Source of the DNA: DATMQA01 sp035566895
GTDB lineage: Bacteria > Verrucomicrobiota > Verrucomicrobiia > Limisphaerales > UBA8199
Length of the DNA stretch: 31,019 bases
NCBI GenBank assembly: GCA_035566895.1
Contig: DATMQA010000113.1
Location: 1-31,019 of the forward strand
Direction: 5' to 3'
Each line of letters begins with the position of its first letter. Within the stretch, counting starts at the first letter, position 1. A program made the position numbers and the translations under genes. Below the pieces are notes generated by a model. The model made no database searches. It saw only the letters and a program-made list of their open reading frames with translations, and was not told the origin of the DNA. Shown here piece after piece: positions 16,096 through 24,390 of this stretch.

Positions 16096-19000
16096 ATGCG
16101 TGCTCGGCGTTTTCTTCTACCCGCAGTCGCGGGTGCCTGCCTGGCGGTGATCCAACATTGCCAGGGACAGGCGAACCTGCCCATCTATACCGACAACCTG
16201 GTCAACGCGTTCCAGGATTGGAGTTGGAACTCGACCCGCAACTTCGCCAACACGATTCCGGTGAATTCCGGGACTCAATCGATCAGCGTGACCATTACCA
16301 GCTCGGGTGGCGCTCTGTCCTTGCAGTACCAGGCCGGCTTCAACACTTCGCCTTACGCCAGCCTCTCGTTTTGGGTCAACGGCGGTTCCACCGGCGGTCA
16401 ACGGCTCCAGCTCTTTGGCACGCTGGCCAACTCGGGGCAGATTGCCTACGCCTTGCCGCGATTACCCACCAATCAATGGCAGCAGATCACCGTTCCGCTC
16501 GCCACGCTCGGCGTAGCCAATAAATCGAACTTCTCTGGCCTCTTCATCCAGGACACCAGCGGCGGGGCACAGCCGGTTTTCTATGTGGATGACGTCCAGC
16601 TCAACGCAGCGCCTGCGCCGGCGCTGGTGCATTTGAATGTTGATGTGACCAAAACCAACCGGGCAGCGGACGGGCGTTGGTTTGGAATCAACACCGCGAC
16701 GTGGGACGGGAATCTCAGCCAGCAAACGACCACTCTCGGTTTGTTGCAGGATAACGGCTGTAAGGCGTTGCGCTGGCCCGGCGGTTCGACCTCGGACGCC
16801 TATCATTGGGCGTCGGACAACACCGGGAATTCGCGGTTTAATTACCTCGCCACAAACCTGGGCGCGCAAGTCTTCATCACCGTCAATTACGGTTCCGGCG
16901 GCAGCAACGAAGCGGCGGCCTGGGTCCTCGCGGCGAATGTAACCAACCATTGCGGTTTCAAGTATTGGGAGATCGGGAATGAGTGCTACGGCTCCTGGGA
17001 AAACGATGTCAACAGCCCGGCACATGACCCTTACACCTACGCGGTCCGCAGCGCGGGATATATGCAGATGATGAGGGCCGCCGACCCGACGATCCGGATC
17101 GGGATGGTAGCGGTGCCGGGAGAGGACTCATACGCTAACAATACGAACCATCCGGCCTTAAACCCCCGGACCGGCGTGACTCACAACGGCTGGACCCCGG
17201 TGATGCTCGCCACCCTCAAGAGCCTGGGAGTGACACCCGACTTCTTGATCCATCACGTTTATCCCGAATATACCAACCCGGTCAATCCGCCGCCCGCCGC
17301 CGACAGCGACCCGCTCCTGCTGCAATCGACGGTCAACTGGGCGAAGGACGCGGCCAACCTGCGCCAGCAGGTCAGCGACTACGTCGGCTCCGCCGGCACG
17401 AATATCGAACTGTGCGCCACGGAGAACAACAGCGATGCCTCGAGCGCCTTCGGCAGGCAGTTGACCAGCATCGTCAATGGCCTGTACCTGGTGGACAGCG
17501 CGTGCCAGATCATGAAGACCGAGTTCAATTCCTATTTCTGGTGGGACCTCAGAAACGGCCATAACAGCACCGGCACCTTTGACCCGACCATCTACGGCTG
17601 GCGCACCTATGGCGATGAAGGAATGCTCGACGGCGTTTCCGGCAAGTACCCCACGTTTTATGCCGAGAAAATTCTGAAGTTCTTCGTGCGGCCGGGCGAC
17701 ACCGTGCTCAACCCCACCAGCGATTACCTGCTGCTGGCCGCCTATGCCGCGCGCAAAGCCGACGGCGGGGTCTCCTTGCTGGTGATGAACAAGGATACCG
17801 TCACGAATTTCACCAGCCAGATCGCGCTCAGCGGTTTTGTGCCCACCAATGTGGCGACCGTGCGTTTCTACGGCATCCCGCAGGACGACGCGGTGCGCAC
17901 GAACAACACAACCCCAGGCGCACAGGATATTGCCACCAATATCTTAACCACCGCCTCGGCCAATTTTAATTATAGTTTCCCGCCTTTGTCCGTCACGGTC
18001 TTCACCTTTGAGCCAATGGCGCCGCCGCCGGCCGCCACCACTCTGGCGTTGGCCTCCAGTGGCAACCCCTCGACCTATGGCAATCCGGTGACCTTTACGG
18101 CGACGGTCCGGACCAACGGCGTGGCGGTGGGAGGAATTACGGGGGAGACCGTTACCTTCTATAGCGACGGCGTTCAACTGGGGACAGGCACCTTGAACGC
18201 GGGCGGCCAGGCCTCTTTTGGCACCACCGCCGCGCAACTCTCGGCAGCGGCCCACAGTGTCACCGCGGGCTACACGGGGGATTCGCTCTACGCCGGCAGC
18301 ACCAACTCACCCGCTCTGGCACAAACCGTCAACCGGGCCACGCTTACACCGGGCTTAACCGGGACTGTGAGCAAGAACTACGACGGAACCACGACCGCAG
18401 CCCTGGCGCCGGGCAACTACACACTGTCGGGCGTGGTCAGCGGTGACACCGTGACGTTGAACGATCCCGCCACCGGAATCTATGACACTCGAAACGCCGG
18501 CGGCGCCAAGACCGTGACCGTCACGGGGCTCGCGCTCTCGGGCGGTTCTGCCAGCAACTATGTGTTGTCGAGCACTTCCACGTTCGGTGCCGTTGGCGCC
18601 ATCAACAAGACCAACCTGACAGTCACCGCCGCTGCGAACAGCAAACCCTACGACCGGACAATTAGCGCGGCGGCCACGCCAATGGTCACCGCGGGCAACG
18701 TGCAGGCCGGCGACACGGCCAATTTCACCGAGAGCTATGACAACAAAAATGTCGGCACGGGCAAGATGCTCACCCCCGCCGGTTCCGTCGCCGACGGCAA
18801 CGCGGGGAACAATTACGCCTACTCGTTTGTGCCGGTTGCGAACGGCGTGATTGTGGCTGCCGGGTTGGCGGTTACGAATGTTGTGGCGCTGGACAAAGTG
18901 TACGACGGGACCACGAACGCCACCTTGAATGCCGTCAATGCCGGGTTGGCTGTGGTATTGACTGGTGACACGGTGAGTTTGGTCGCCAGTAACGCGGCCG

Positions 19001-19356
19001 GGTATTTCGCCGACGCGAACGTCGGCACCAACAAGCCCGTGACAGCAAGGGGATATGCTCTCGCCGGGGCGGACGCCGGCAATTATCTCCTGGCTCAGCC
19101 GACAGGGTTGATGGCCAGTATTCTGCCGTTGGTAGCGCCAGTCCTGGACGGGATCTCGCTGGGAGCAGGGGGCACCCAGTTGACGTTCCACGGGCAACCG
19201 GGACAAAACTACCGGGTGCTGGCGGCCGGCGCTCTGACCTTGCCGTTGAGCCAATGGACCGTTCTGGCCAGCGGCACGTTCGGCGCGGGCGCAGCGACGA
19301 GCACCGATCCGGCAACGAATCTGCCCAGCCGGTTCTATCGTATCGTCTCGCCGTGA
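16096..19356 (+). CDS. Secreted arabinofuranosidase-like glycoside hydrolase with Ig/YDG repeats
   Basis: A 1086-residue secreted enzyme. Domains: signal peptide (about 1-24), a beta-sandwich carbohydrate-binding-like domain (25-172), and a clan GH-A barrel (about 180-560) with probable acid/base E296 (WEIGNECYGSW) and probable nucleophile E443 (LCATENN). An all-beta domain follows to about 640. Next come a bacterial Ig-like domain (about 645-745, GNPVTFTATV), three YDG-type repeats (KNYDGTT, KPYDRTI, KVYDGTT; about 750-1010), and the C-terminal RFYRIVSP module. The ALRWPGGSTSDAYHW segment resembles GH51/GH39-type alpha-L-arabinofuranosidases; the exact GH family cannot be fixed by eye. It probably removes arabinose or related side chains from plant polysaccharides at the cell surface. 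ATG 16096 starts the signal peptide and no Shine-Dalgarno is visible. Confidence 0.82.
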   Translation: MRARRFLLPAVAGACLAVIQHCQGQANLPIYTDNLVNAFQDWSWNSTRNFANTIPVNSGTQSISVTITSSGGALSLQYQAGFNTSPYASLSFWVNGGSTGGQRLQLFGTLANSGQIAYALPRLPTNQWQQITVPLATLGVANKSNFSGLFIQDTSGGAQPVFYVDDVQLNAAPAPALVHLNVDVTKTNRAADGRWFGINTATWDGNLSQQTTTLGLLQDNGCKALRWPGGSTSDAYHWASDNTGNSRFNYLATNLGAQVFITVNYGSGGSNEAAAWVLAANVTNHCGFKYWEIGNECYGSWENDVNSPAHDPYTYAVRSAGYMQMMRAADPTIRIGMVAVPGEDSYANNTNHPALNPRTGVTHNGWTPVMLATLKSLGVTPDFLIHHVYPEYTNPVNPPPAADSDPLLLQSTVNWAKDAANLRQQVSDYVGSAGTNIELCATENNSDASSAFGRQLTSIVNGLYLVDSACQIMKTEFNSYFWWDLRNGHNSTGTFDPTIYGWRTYGDEGMLDGVSGKYPTFYAEKILKFFVRPGDTVLNPTSDYLLLAAYAARKADGGVSLLVMNKDTVTNFTSQIALSGFVPTNVATVRFYGIPQDDAVRTNNTTPGAQDIATNILTTASANFNYSFPPLSVTVFTFEPMAPPPAATTLALASSGNPSTYGNPVTFTATVRTNGVAVGGITGETVTFYSDGVQLGTGTLNAGGQASFGTTAAQLSAAAHSVTAGYTGDSLYAGSTNSPALAQTVNRATLTPGLTGTVSKNYDGTTTAALAPGNYTLSGVVSGDTVTLNDPATGIYDTRNAGGAKTVTVTGLALSGGSASNYVLSSTSTFGAVGAINKTNLTVTAAANSKPYDRTISAAATPMVTAGNVQAGDTANFTESYDNKNVGTGKMLTPAGSVADGNAGNNYAYSFVPVANGVIVAAGLAVTNVVALDKVYDGTTNATLNAVNAGLAVVLTGDTVSLVASNAAGYFADANVGTNKPVTARGYALAGADAGNYLLAQPTGLMASILPLVAPVLDGISLGAGGTQLTFHGQPGQNYRVLAAGALTLPLSQWTVLASGTFGAGAATSTDPATNLPSRFYRIVSP

Positions 19357-19361
19357 AAAGA

Positions 19362-19378
19362 GTCGCCAGGCAGGCGAC
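19362..19378. repeat. Small hairpin between convergent hydrolase genes
   Basis: GTCGCC-AGGCA-GGCGAC forms a 6-bp stem just after the glycoside hydrolase stop. No T-run follows directly, so termination is uncertain; a T-rich stretch starts about 20 bases later. Confidence 0.4.
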
Positions 19379-19420
19379 CGATACTTGGGCAACCGGTTTT
19401 ATTTTGGGGACGGTGGGGGC

Positions 19421-21607
19421 TCAGCGGGCAGGCCGCTCTCGCGCTAACGAGACGATGAGAGATTCCTCGGCATACTTGTTCTGAGTGAGCGCAAAGAGTG
19501 ATGGCTGCCACGGGTCCAGCGTGAAGTGGAGGCGGCCGGTGTGCCCAAGATATTTCTGAGCGCGCAGGTCATAAACATGCGCCGGTTGCTTGAGTGTGGC
19601 TTCGACTTCAATTGGCCGTTCAAAGGACTCGTTGCCGCCCGCTTGTTTCAGGTCTTCACTCATTTGATAGTCGATATTTCGTTCGAAAGTGATCAAATGG
19701 TCGTCGCCGATATGAAATCGGTGGACGCGCAAATGAGCAGCAACGGAGACTGAGACCTCCGGCTGCACCGGCGCAAGTTCGCCGCGCAGCCAGCCTGAAA
19801 ACCCGGGCCCCGAGTCAGCCTTGCGTCGCTCTGCGGCGTACGCAGTGATATCCGCAACTCTCACCGCTGGGGCCCGGCCCGCTTCCAGCCGCATGCAGGT
19901 CAATGCGTTGGTGGCGATGCCTTCAAACGCTTCGAGTGCGTTCCTGGTCCGCAGCTTGCCATGCTCATCAAAGGTGCCGGGAAGGCCGTCAGCAAAGACT
20001 TTATGCGGCTTGTCCCCCGCATGGTCCGTGGCCAGGAAGCTCTTGATTCGCCGGGCCTCCAAATCCGACAGCGCGTACGAGCCCGGCAGCACCAGGACCG
20101 CCGTTCCAGCCTGGGGGAGCGCGCCCTGTTCGATTTGCTCGGAGGACACGAACTGCGGGCTGAAGCCCAAATCCTGGAACGCCTTGAGCCACGCATTGCG
20201 AACTTTGGCCAGGCGGTTGTGTTCCGCCTCGAAGCTGGAGAAGCGCCGCAGCCAAGTGGAACCATCCACCGTGGATTCCAATAACCAATCCACCTGGATG
20301 GAGGGTTGGGAGTAGTGGACGAAGATGGGGTCGCGGTCGCGTTCGGCGCGCAGGAAGAGCCGGGCCAGGGGCGAGGTCATCTCCTCGAGCACGGGTGTCA
20401 GCGCCTTTGCTTTGGGCGTCAATTGGTAGTCGCTGGTCTTCCAGTCGATGCAGTCTTCGCTCCACCAAACCAGGCAGCCGCGGTCCCCCTCCAGCAGCAG
20501 GTGCCACAACCGGCGGCCGGCGGGATTGGCCTGGGATTCAAAAACGGTGGTCAAGAGCGGTTTGCCCGGCATAAACGAACCAAAGATCTCGCGAGCGCAG
20601 CCGATGTCATAGGGTTCGACCCAATCCAGCGCCTGGGATAGGCGCCACAGATCATACCCGCCAAAGGCGTGCGGCATCTGTGTGCCTTCAACTCCGACGG
20701 GCGTGCGGGGGTCGAGCTCCCGCGCGGCCTGGCGCAGAGCGTCCAGGGCCTGGGCCAGCGAGCCGTCCATGTAGCTCCGAAAATCTGCCCACGGCGAGAA
20801 GTTCCAGCGGGTCGGCGAACGGTGGGCGGCGGCCAAATCGAACCTGAGTTGTTGCAGCTCGGACCAATCCGGTTTTCCGCGCGGCAGAGCCTGGCCGGCA
20901 GCCATGCGATTCTTGATCCTATCGGTGGTGAACGGTATGACGTCATCCCAGGAAGCGTATGGCGTTTCCCATTCGGCATTCAGGGCGCCGAGGCCGCCGT
21001 AGCGGGCTTTCAGCCAATCCCGGAACCTCGCCAGGGCGACTGGGTTGAAGTCGTAATCGAACGGGTTGGCGGAGATGGTGGTTGAGAGTTCATCCCGGAT
21101 GTTGTAGGCAAGCGGCTCGTAGTCCCGGTTTTTGCGGGCGAGGGATTGCATCTGGTCGCGCGCCCAGGCGCGCCACTCCGGAGCATCCAGGCAGTAATCG
21201 CGCTGGAGGGCGGAGTCCGGGCGCCCCTCCTTGGCCCAGCCGGTAACGAACTTGTCCCAGTCCCGCACATTTGAATTGAATTTCAGGCAAAGGCCGCGGT
21301 TGACGATGTTCTCGACATAGTAGGGAAAGTGGTTGTCCAGGAGCGGTTGGAGATTGCCGTCGTCATAGACCATCGCGGTGTTGATGCCCATCTCGCGCAG
21401 GCGCTGGAAGAACAGCGGCAATTTTTCGGGCTGTTTGCCGGCGGTGTCACCCACCCACATGATGGTGCGATAATCGATCCAGGGACGAAGGCTGGTGGCC
21501 ACGGCGCCAAACACCGGGGACACTGACGCGAGGCTGAGCAGACCAGCAAGCCCTGGCAGAAACGTCGAGCAGATGAAAGGAGGAGGCCGGCGAGACCAGG
21601 TTCGCAT
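19421..21607 (-). CDS. GH42-like exported glycoside hydrolase
   Basis: A 728-residue protein. The ATG at 21607 gives a signal-like N terminus (ICSTFLPGLAGLLSLASVSP); the longer frame upstream adds a non-coding-looking stretch. The body fits a GH-A barrel of the beta-galactosidase (GH42) type. LAYNIRDELST holds candidate acid/base E173, TTVFESQANPAGRRLW holds candidate nucleophile E357, and ARFRDWLKARYGGLGALNAEW is typical of GH42 enzymes. A flavodoxin-like middle region (VLVLPGSYALSD) resembles the GH42 trimerisation domain, and the C terminus is beta-rich. The likely substrate is a galactose- or arabinose-containing glycan. It is convergent with the arabinofuranosidase-like gene and divergent from the CBM6-like gene. 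Confidence 0.78.
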   Translation of the reverse strand: MRTWSRRPPPFICSTFLPGLAGLLSLASVSPVFGAVATSLRPWIDYRTIMWVGDTAGKQPEKLPLFFQRLREMGINTAMVYDDGNLQPLLDNHFPYYVENIVNRGLCLKFNSNVRDWDKFVTGWAKEGRPDSALQRDYCLDAPEWRAWARDQMQSLARKNRDYEPLAYNIRDELSTTISANPFDYDFNPVALARFRDWLKARYGGLGALNAEWETPYASWDDVIPFTTDRIKNRMAAGQALPRGKPDWSELQQLRFDLAAAHRSPTRWNFSPWADFRSYMDGSLAQALDALRQAARELDPRTPVGVEGTQMPHAFGGYDLWRLSQALDWVEPYDIGCAREIFGSFMPGKPLLTTVFESQANPAGRRLWHLLLEGDRGCLVWWSEDCIDWKTSDYQLTPKAKALTPVLEEMTSPLARLFLRAERDRDPIFVHYSQPSIQVDWLLESTVDGSTWLRRFSSFEAEHNRLAKVRNAWLKAFQDLGFSPQFVSSEQIEQGALPQAGTAVLVLPGSYALSDLEARRIKSFLATDHAGDKPHKVFADGLPGTFDEHGKLRTRNALEAFEGIATNALTCMRLEAGRAPAVRVADITAYAAERRKADSGPGFSGWLRGELAPVQPEVSVSVAAHLRVHRFHIGDDHLITFERNIDYQMSEDLKQAGGNESFERPIEVEATLKQPAHVYDLRAQKYLGHTGRLHFTLDPWQPSLFALTQNKYAEESLIVSLARERPAR

Positions 21608-21710
21608 GTCTTCGAGATAGAGGCGCACGTCCCCGAGGTCAATTCGGAATGGCGGGGAGGATTTTGCGAGTCTCAAACAGCCGTGCCTTAGAACGTGCGC
21701 AAGGCAGGTC

Positions 21711-21764
21711 GGCAACCGGCAAAGGGAATCTGGCAAAGGGAATCTGGTTGCCAGCATAAGCTGG
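21711..21764. promoter_or_regulatory. Operator-like composite repeat in divergent promoter region
   Basis: GGCAACC (21711-21717) and GGTTGCC (21746-21752) are perfect inverted repeats bracketing two perfect copies of GGCAAAGGGAATCT (21718-21731 and 21732-21745). A second palindrome CCAGC-ATAA-GCTGG follows (21751-21764). The block lies in the 180-base gap between the GH42-like and CBM6-like starts, where a regulator of both would bind. Confidence 0.5.
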
Positions 21765-21787
21765 TTGGGCTTTAGTGGTCAGCCAGG

Positions 21788-22468
21788 ATGAAAAGCGGAG
21801 CAACGGTTAATTGGGCCCTCTTGGGAATCGCCGGCATGGCGCTCGTTATGAGCAGCAGAGCGGGATTGCCGCCGGATTACCAGGGCAAGCCCTTTCAGGA
21901 CTCGGCCTACACCGCGGGGGCGCAAGTGATCCCGGGCCGAGTCGAATGCGCTTATTACGATCTGGGCGGGGAGGGCGTGGCCTATCACGATACCGACCCC
22001 ACTAACCACGGCAGCGGCGAACTGAACTTGAAGCCCGAACACCACCGGCCGCACGCTAATCCGTACCTTTGGGGTTTTCGGGCCAACGAAGGGGTGGATA
22101 TTTCCTACACCAAAGACTTCGCCGACTTCAACCACACGAACTTCGTGGCGCCGGCAACCAATCAGCTTTACATCGGTTGGACGGCTGATGGTGAGTGGTG
22201 CAATTACACGGTGGACGTGAAAAAGGCGGGCACGTACCGGGTGTTGGCTTTGTATGGCAACGCCGCCAACACGATCCGGTTCTCGATTAACCATCAACCG
22301 GCCGCCGAGTGCAAATTACCCCTTGCCACCGGCAGCATGCATATCTGGAACAAAGCCGAGATTGGGACCATAACGTTCCCGGAGGCCGGCCTGCAGTTGC
22401 TGACCTTCCAATACAACAAAGGCAACAATTTCGCGTATTTCGAATTTGAGCCGGCAGGTAAGCCGTAG
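21788..22468 (+). CDS. Secreted CBM6-like carbohydrate-binding protein
   Basis: A 226-residue exported protein. The signal peptide is about residues 1-25 (WALLGIAGMALVMSSRAG). The rest is one beta-sandwich domain with the CBM6/DUF5010-type pattern: IPGRVECAYYDLGGEGVAY near the start, WTADGEWCNYTVDVKKAGTY in the middle and QLLTFQYNKGNNFAYFEFEP at the end. No catalytic domain is present, so it may tether or present glycan, or be the remnant of a larger enzyme. Its divergent arrangement with the GH42-like gene suggests joint control. The GNAT gene starts 12 bases downstream. Confidence 0.8.
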   Translation: MKSGATVNWALLGIAGMALVMSSRAGLPPDYQGKPFQDSAYTAGAQVIPGRVECAYYDLGGEGVAYHDTDPTNHGSGELNLKPEHHRPHANPYLWGFRANEGVDISYTKDFADFNHTNFVAPATNQLYIGWTADGEWCNYTVDVKKAGTYRVLALYGNAANTIRFSINHQPAAECKLPLATGSMHIWNKAEIGTITFPEAGLQLLTFQYNKGNNFAYFEFEPAGKP

Positions 22469-22480
22469 GCAGGGTTCACA

Positions 22481-22909
22481 GTGAAACAGGGGATAACATT
22501 CCGCGCGGCGACGCTCGACGATTGCGGAGTTTTGGCGGAACTGAACCATCAATTGATCCGAGACGAAGGGCATCGAAATCCGATGACCGTTGCGCAACTT
22601 CAGGAACGCATGCGGGGTTTTCTTGAGGGAGAGTATCGAGCGGTTCTCTTTGAGGAAGGCGGCAAGGTGGTCGCCTACGCCTTGTTCCGCGAGCAACCCG
22701 AAGAAATTTACCTGCGGCAGCTTTTTGTGGTCCGTGATCGGCGCCGTCAGGAGATTGGCCGCCGGGCAGTGGACATCCTGAGGTCGCAGGTCTGGCCAAA
22801 AGCCAAGCGTCTTACGGTCGAGGTTCTGGTGGCGAACCCTGGCGCGGTCGCCTTCTGGCGCAAGGTGGGTTACGCGGACTATTCGTTGAGGCTTGAAATA
22901 ATGCCCTGA
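22481..22909 (+). CDS. GNAT-family N-acetyltransferase
   Basis: A 142-residue GNAT protein: FRAATLDDCGVLAELNHQL at the N terminus, the acetyl-CoA-binding strand and loop IYLRQLFVVRDRRRQEIGRRA (a variant of R/Q-x2-G-x-G/A), and the C-terminal NPGAVAFWRKVGY. It would transfer an acetyl group from acetyl-CoA to an unknown amine in the cytoplasm. The GTG start at 22481 is supported by AGGG a few bases upstream and by the domain start. It is 12 bases after the CBM6-like gene and may be co-transcribed, though no functional link is evident. Confidence 0.85.
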   Translation: MKQGITFRAATLDDCGVLAELNHQLIRDEGHRNPMTVAQLQERMRGFLEGEYRAVLFEEGGKVVAYALFREQPEEIYLRQLFVVRDRRRQEIGRRAVDILRSQVWPKAKRLTVEVLVANPGAVAFWRKVGYADYSLRLEIMP

Positions 22910-22911
22910 GC

Positions 22912-23136
22912 TTGATTGTCGTGGATGTCTGGCAGGACTTCGTCTCTCAACACGGGATAGTGGATTTGCCGAATTTCGTGCGAGTTGCCTACATCCACAA
23001 TGCGAGCTATGTTGGTGGCCTTATTGGTCTGATTTTTGCTCTTTTTAATCTTCATCGGTCGAGGCGACAAGCCACCAAAGGAGGGAGTGGCTCTGCAATC
23101 AGGCGAACTCGGGTTTCACAAACAACCGAGGGGTGA
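22912..23136 (+). CDS. Possible small membrane protein, doubtful
   Basis: A 74-codon frame starting at TTG two bases after the GNAT stop. It contains one hydrophobic segment (VGGLIGLIFALFNL, about residues 34-47) followed by a basic stretch (HRSRRQATK). There is no recognised family and no good start codon. It may be a small real gene or chance; the 275-base spacer otherwise shows only the promoter of the next gene. Confidence 0.25.
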   Translation: MIVVDVWQDFVSQHGIVDLPNFVRVAYIHNASYVGGLIGLIFALFNLHRSRRQATKGGSGSAIRRTRVSQTTEG

Positions 23137-23148
23137 TTTGCTCGTCTT

Positions 23149-23178
23149 TTGACCTTAGCACGCGGCTTTTGTTTTAAT
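23149..23178 (+). promoter_or_regulatory. Probable sigma-70-type promoter of the protease-helicase operon
   Basis: TTGACC (23149-23154) and TTTAAT (23173-23178) are 18 bases apart and match five and four of six consensus positions. The -10 box ends six bases before the GTG at 23185, which is where transcription would be expected to begin. The transcript would then be leaderless, in line with the missing Shine-Dalgarno. Confidence 0.5.
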
Positions 23179-23184
23179 ATCAAC

Positions 23185-24390
23185 GTGCACGAACCGGAGA
23201 ACATTCTGGAACCATTGAGGTACCACCTCGAGTTGCGGGATTACCTCAAATCGGAAGAGCGCGAGTTGTGGAACTGGTTTTCTTCCGCGCAGGCGAAGGC
23301 GGATTACACGGAAAACCTTCGTCTTGAATTACTCAAGTCCACGTACCGCCTTGACGCCGAGGGGCACCCCGAACTTCACCAAAGTCTCAACGAGGCCAAG
23401 GCTCGGCTTGGACTCGACGTCCCGGTCACGCTTTACCAGGCCCAAAACACCTCGCAGCTCAACGCGGCGCTCTACTACATTCCTGGACAAGGCCACGTCG
23501 TGTTCTCCGGGCCGGCTTTTACGCTTTTGAAGGGAGAGGAACTGAAGTCCGTGCTCGGGCACGAACTTGCGCACTACCTTCTTTGGGAGAGGGACGCGGG
23601 GGAATTCCATATCGCCGAACGCTTAATTCATGCGGTGGCCAACGATCCGCGCGCGTCCGCGAGCCACGAGCAGACGGCGCGGCGTTATCAACTTTACACG
23701 GAGATTTTCGCCGATCGCGGCTCTCTGCGCGTCACCGGTGATGCCGGCTCCGTGGTGGCCGGCCTAGTGAAAATGCAGACCGGCTTGACCCAGGTCAGTG
23801 CCGCCAGTTATTTGAAACAAGCCGAAGAGATTTTTGCCAACGGCAATGTTTCCGCGGAAGGGGTCTCCCACCCGGAAGCGTTTATCCGCGCCCGGGCGCT
23901 TGCGTTATGGCAGGAGCAGGGTGAAAACGCCGCGGCGCAGATCAGCGGCATGATTGAAGGCGGAGCCAGGCTCGACGAGCTGGATTTGATGGGTCAAAAA
24001 CGACTGACCTCGGCTACAAAGCGGCTCTTGCAATACTTGTTGAAACCCAAGTGGTTTCAGACACCCGCCACGCTCGGACATGCGAAGCTCTTTTTCGACA
24101 ATTTCAGGCCAGCCGACGGGCATGACACTCTTCCGGGTGATGAATTGAAATTCAAGGACGCCAAGCTGCACGAATATCTTTGTTATGTCCTGCTCGATTT
24201 CGCCAAAGCCGATCCCGAGCTTGAGGAAATGCCACTGGCGGCGGCATTTGAGGTGAGCCGTCAACTGGAATTAGATGAGAAATTCGAAAAGCTGGCCGCA
24301 AAAGAGCTCAAGATGCGGGTCCGCGACGTGCGGCGAGTCAAGGAACAGGCCGCTGAAATGCTGGCCAAAGCGGAGGCGAACGGTGAGTGA
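23185..24390 (+). CDS. M48-like zinc metalloprotease paired with helicase-nuclease
   Basis: A 401-residue cytoplasmic protein with no signal peptide or membrane segment. The zinc motif HELAH is at H126-H130 (VLGHELAHYLLWERD), and the likely third ligand is E173 in YTEIFADRGSL, the E-x3-D pattern of M48 peptidases. The preceding GHVVFSGPAFTLLKGEELKSV is also typical. Helical regions follow to the end, without TPR repeats that I can name. The GTG at 23185 is chosen over a TTG at 23149 because the TTG overlaps the -35 box of a good promoter. The stop codon overlaps the next gene's start (GTGAGTGA), so the two products are probably made together. The protease may act on or be controlled by its partner; its substrate is unknown. 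Confidence 0.85.
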   Translation: MHEPENILEPLRYHLELRDYLKSEERELWNWFSSAQAKADYTENLRLELLKSTYRLDAEGHPELHQSLNEAKARLGLDVPVTLYQAQNTSQLNAALYYIPGQGHVVFSGPAFTLLKGEELKSVLGHELAHYLLWERDAGEFHIAERLIHAVANDPRASASHEQTARRYQLYTEIFADRGSLRVTGDAGSVVAGLVKMQTGLTQVSAASYLKQAEEIFANGNVSAEGVSHPEAFIRARALALWQEQGENAAAQISGMIEGGARLDELDLMGQKRLTSATKRLLQYLLKPKWFQTPATLGHAKLFFDNFRPADGHDTLPGDELKFKDAKLHEYLCYVLLDFAKADPELEEMPLAAAFEVSRQLELDEKFEKLAAKELKMRVRDVRRVKEQAAEMLAKAEANGE

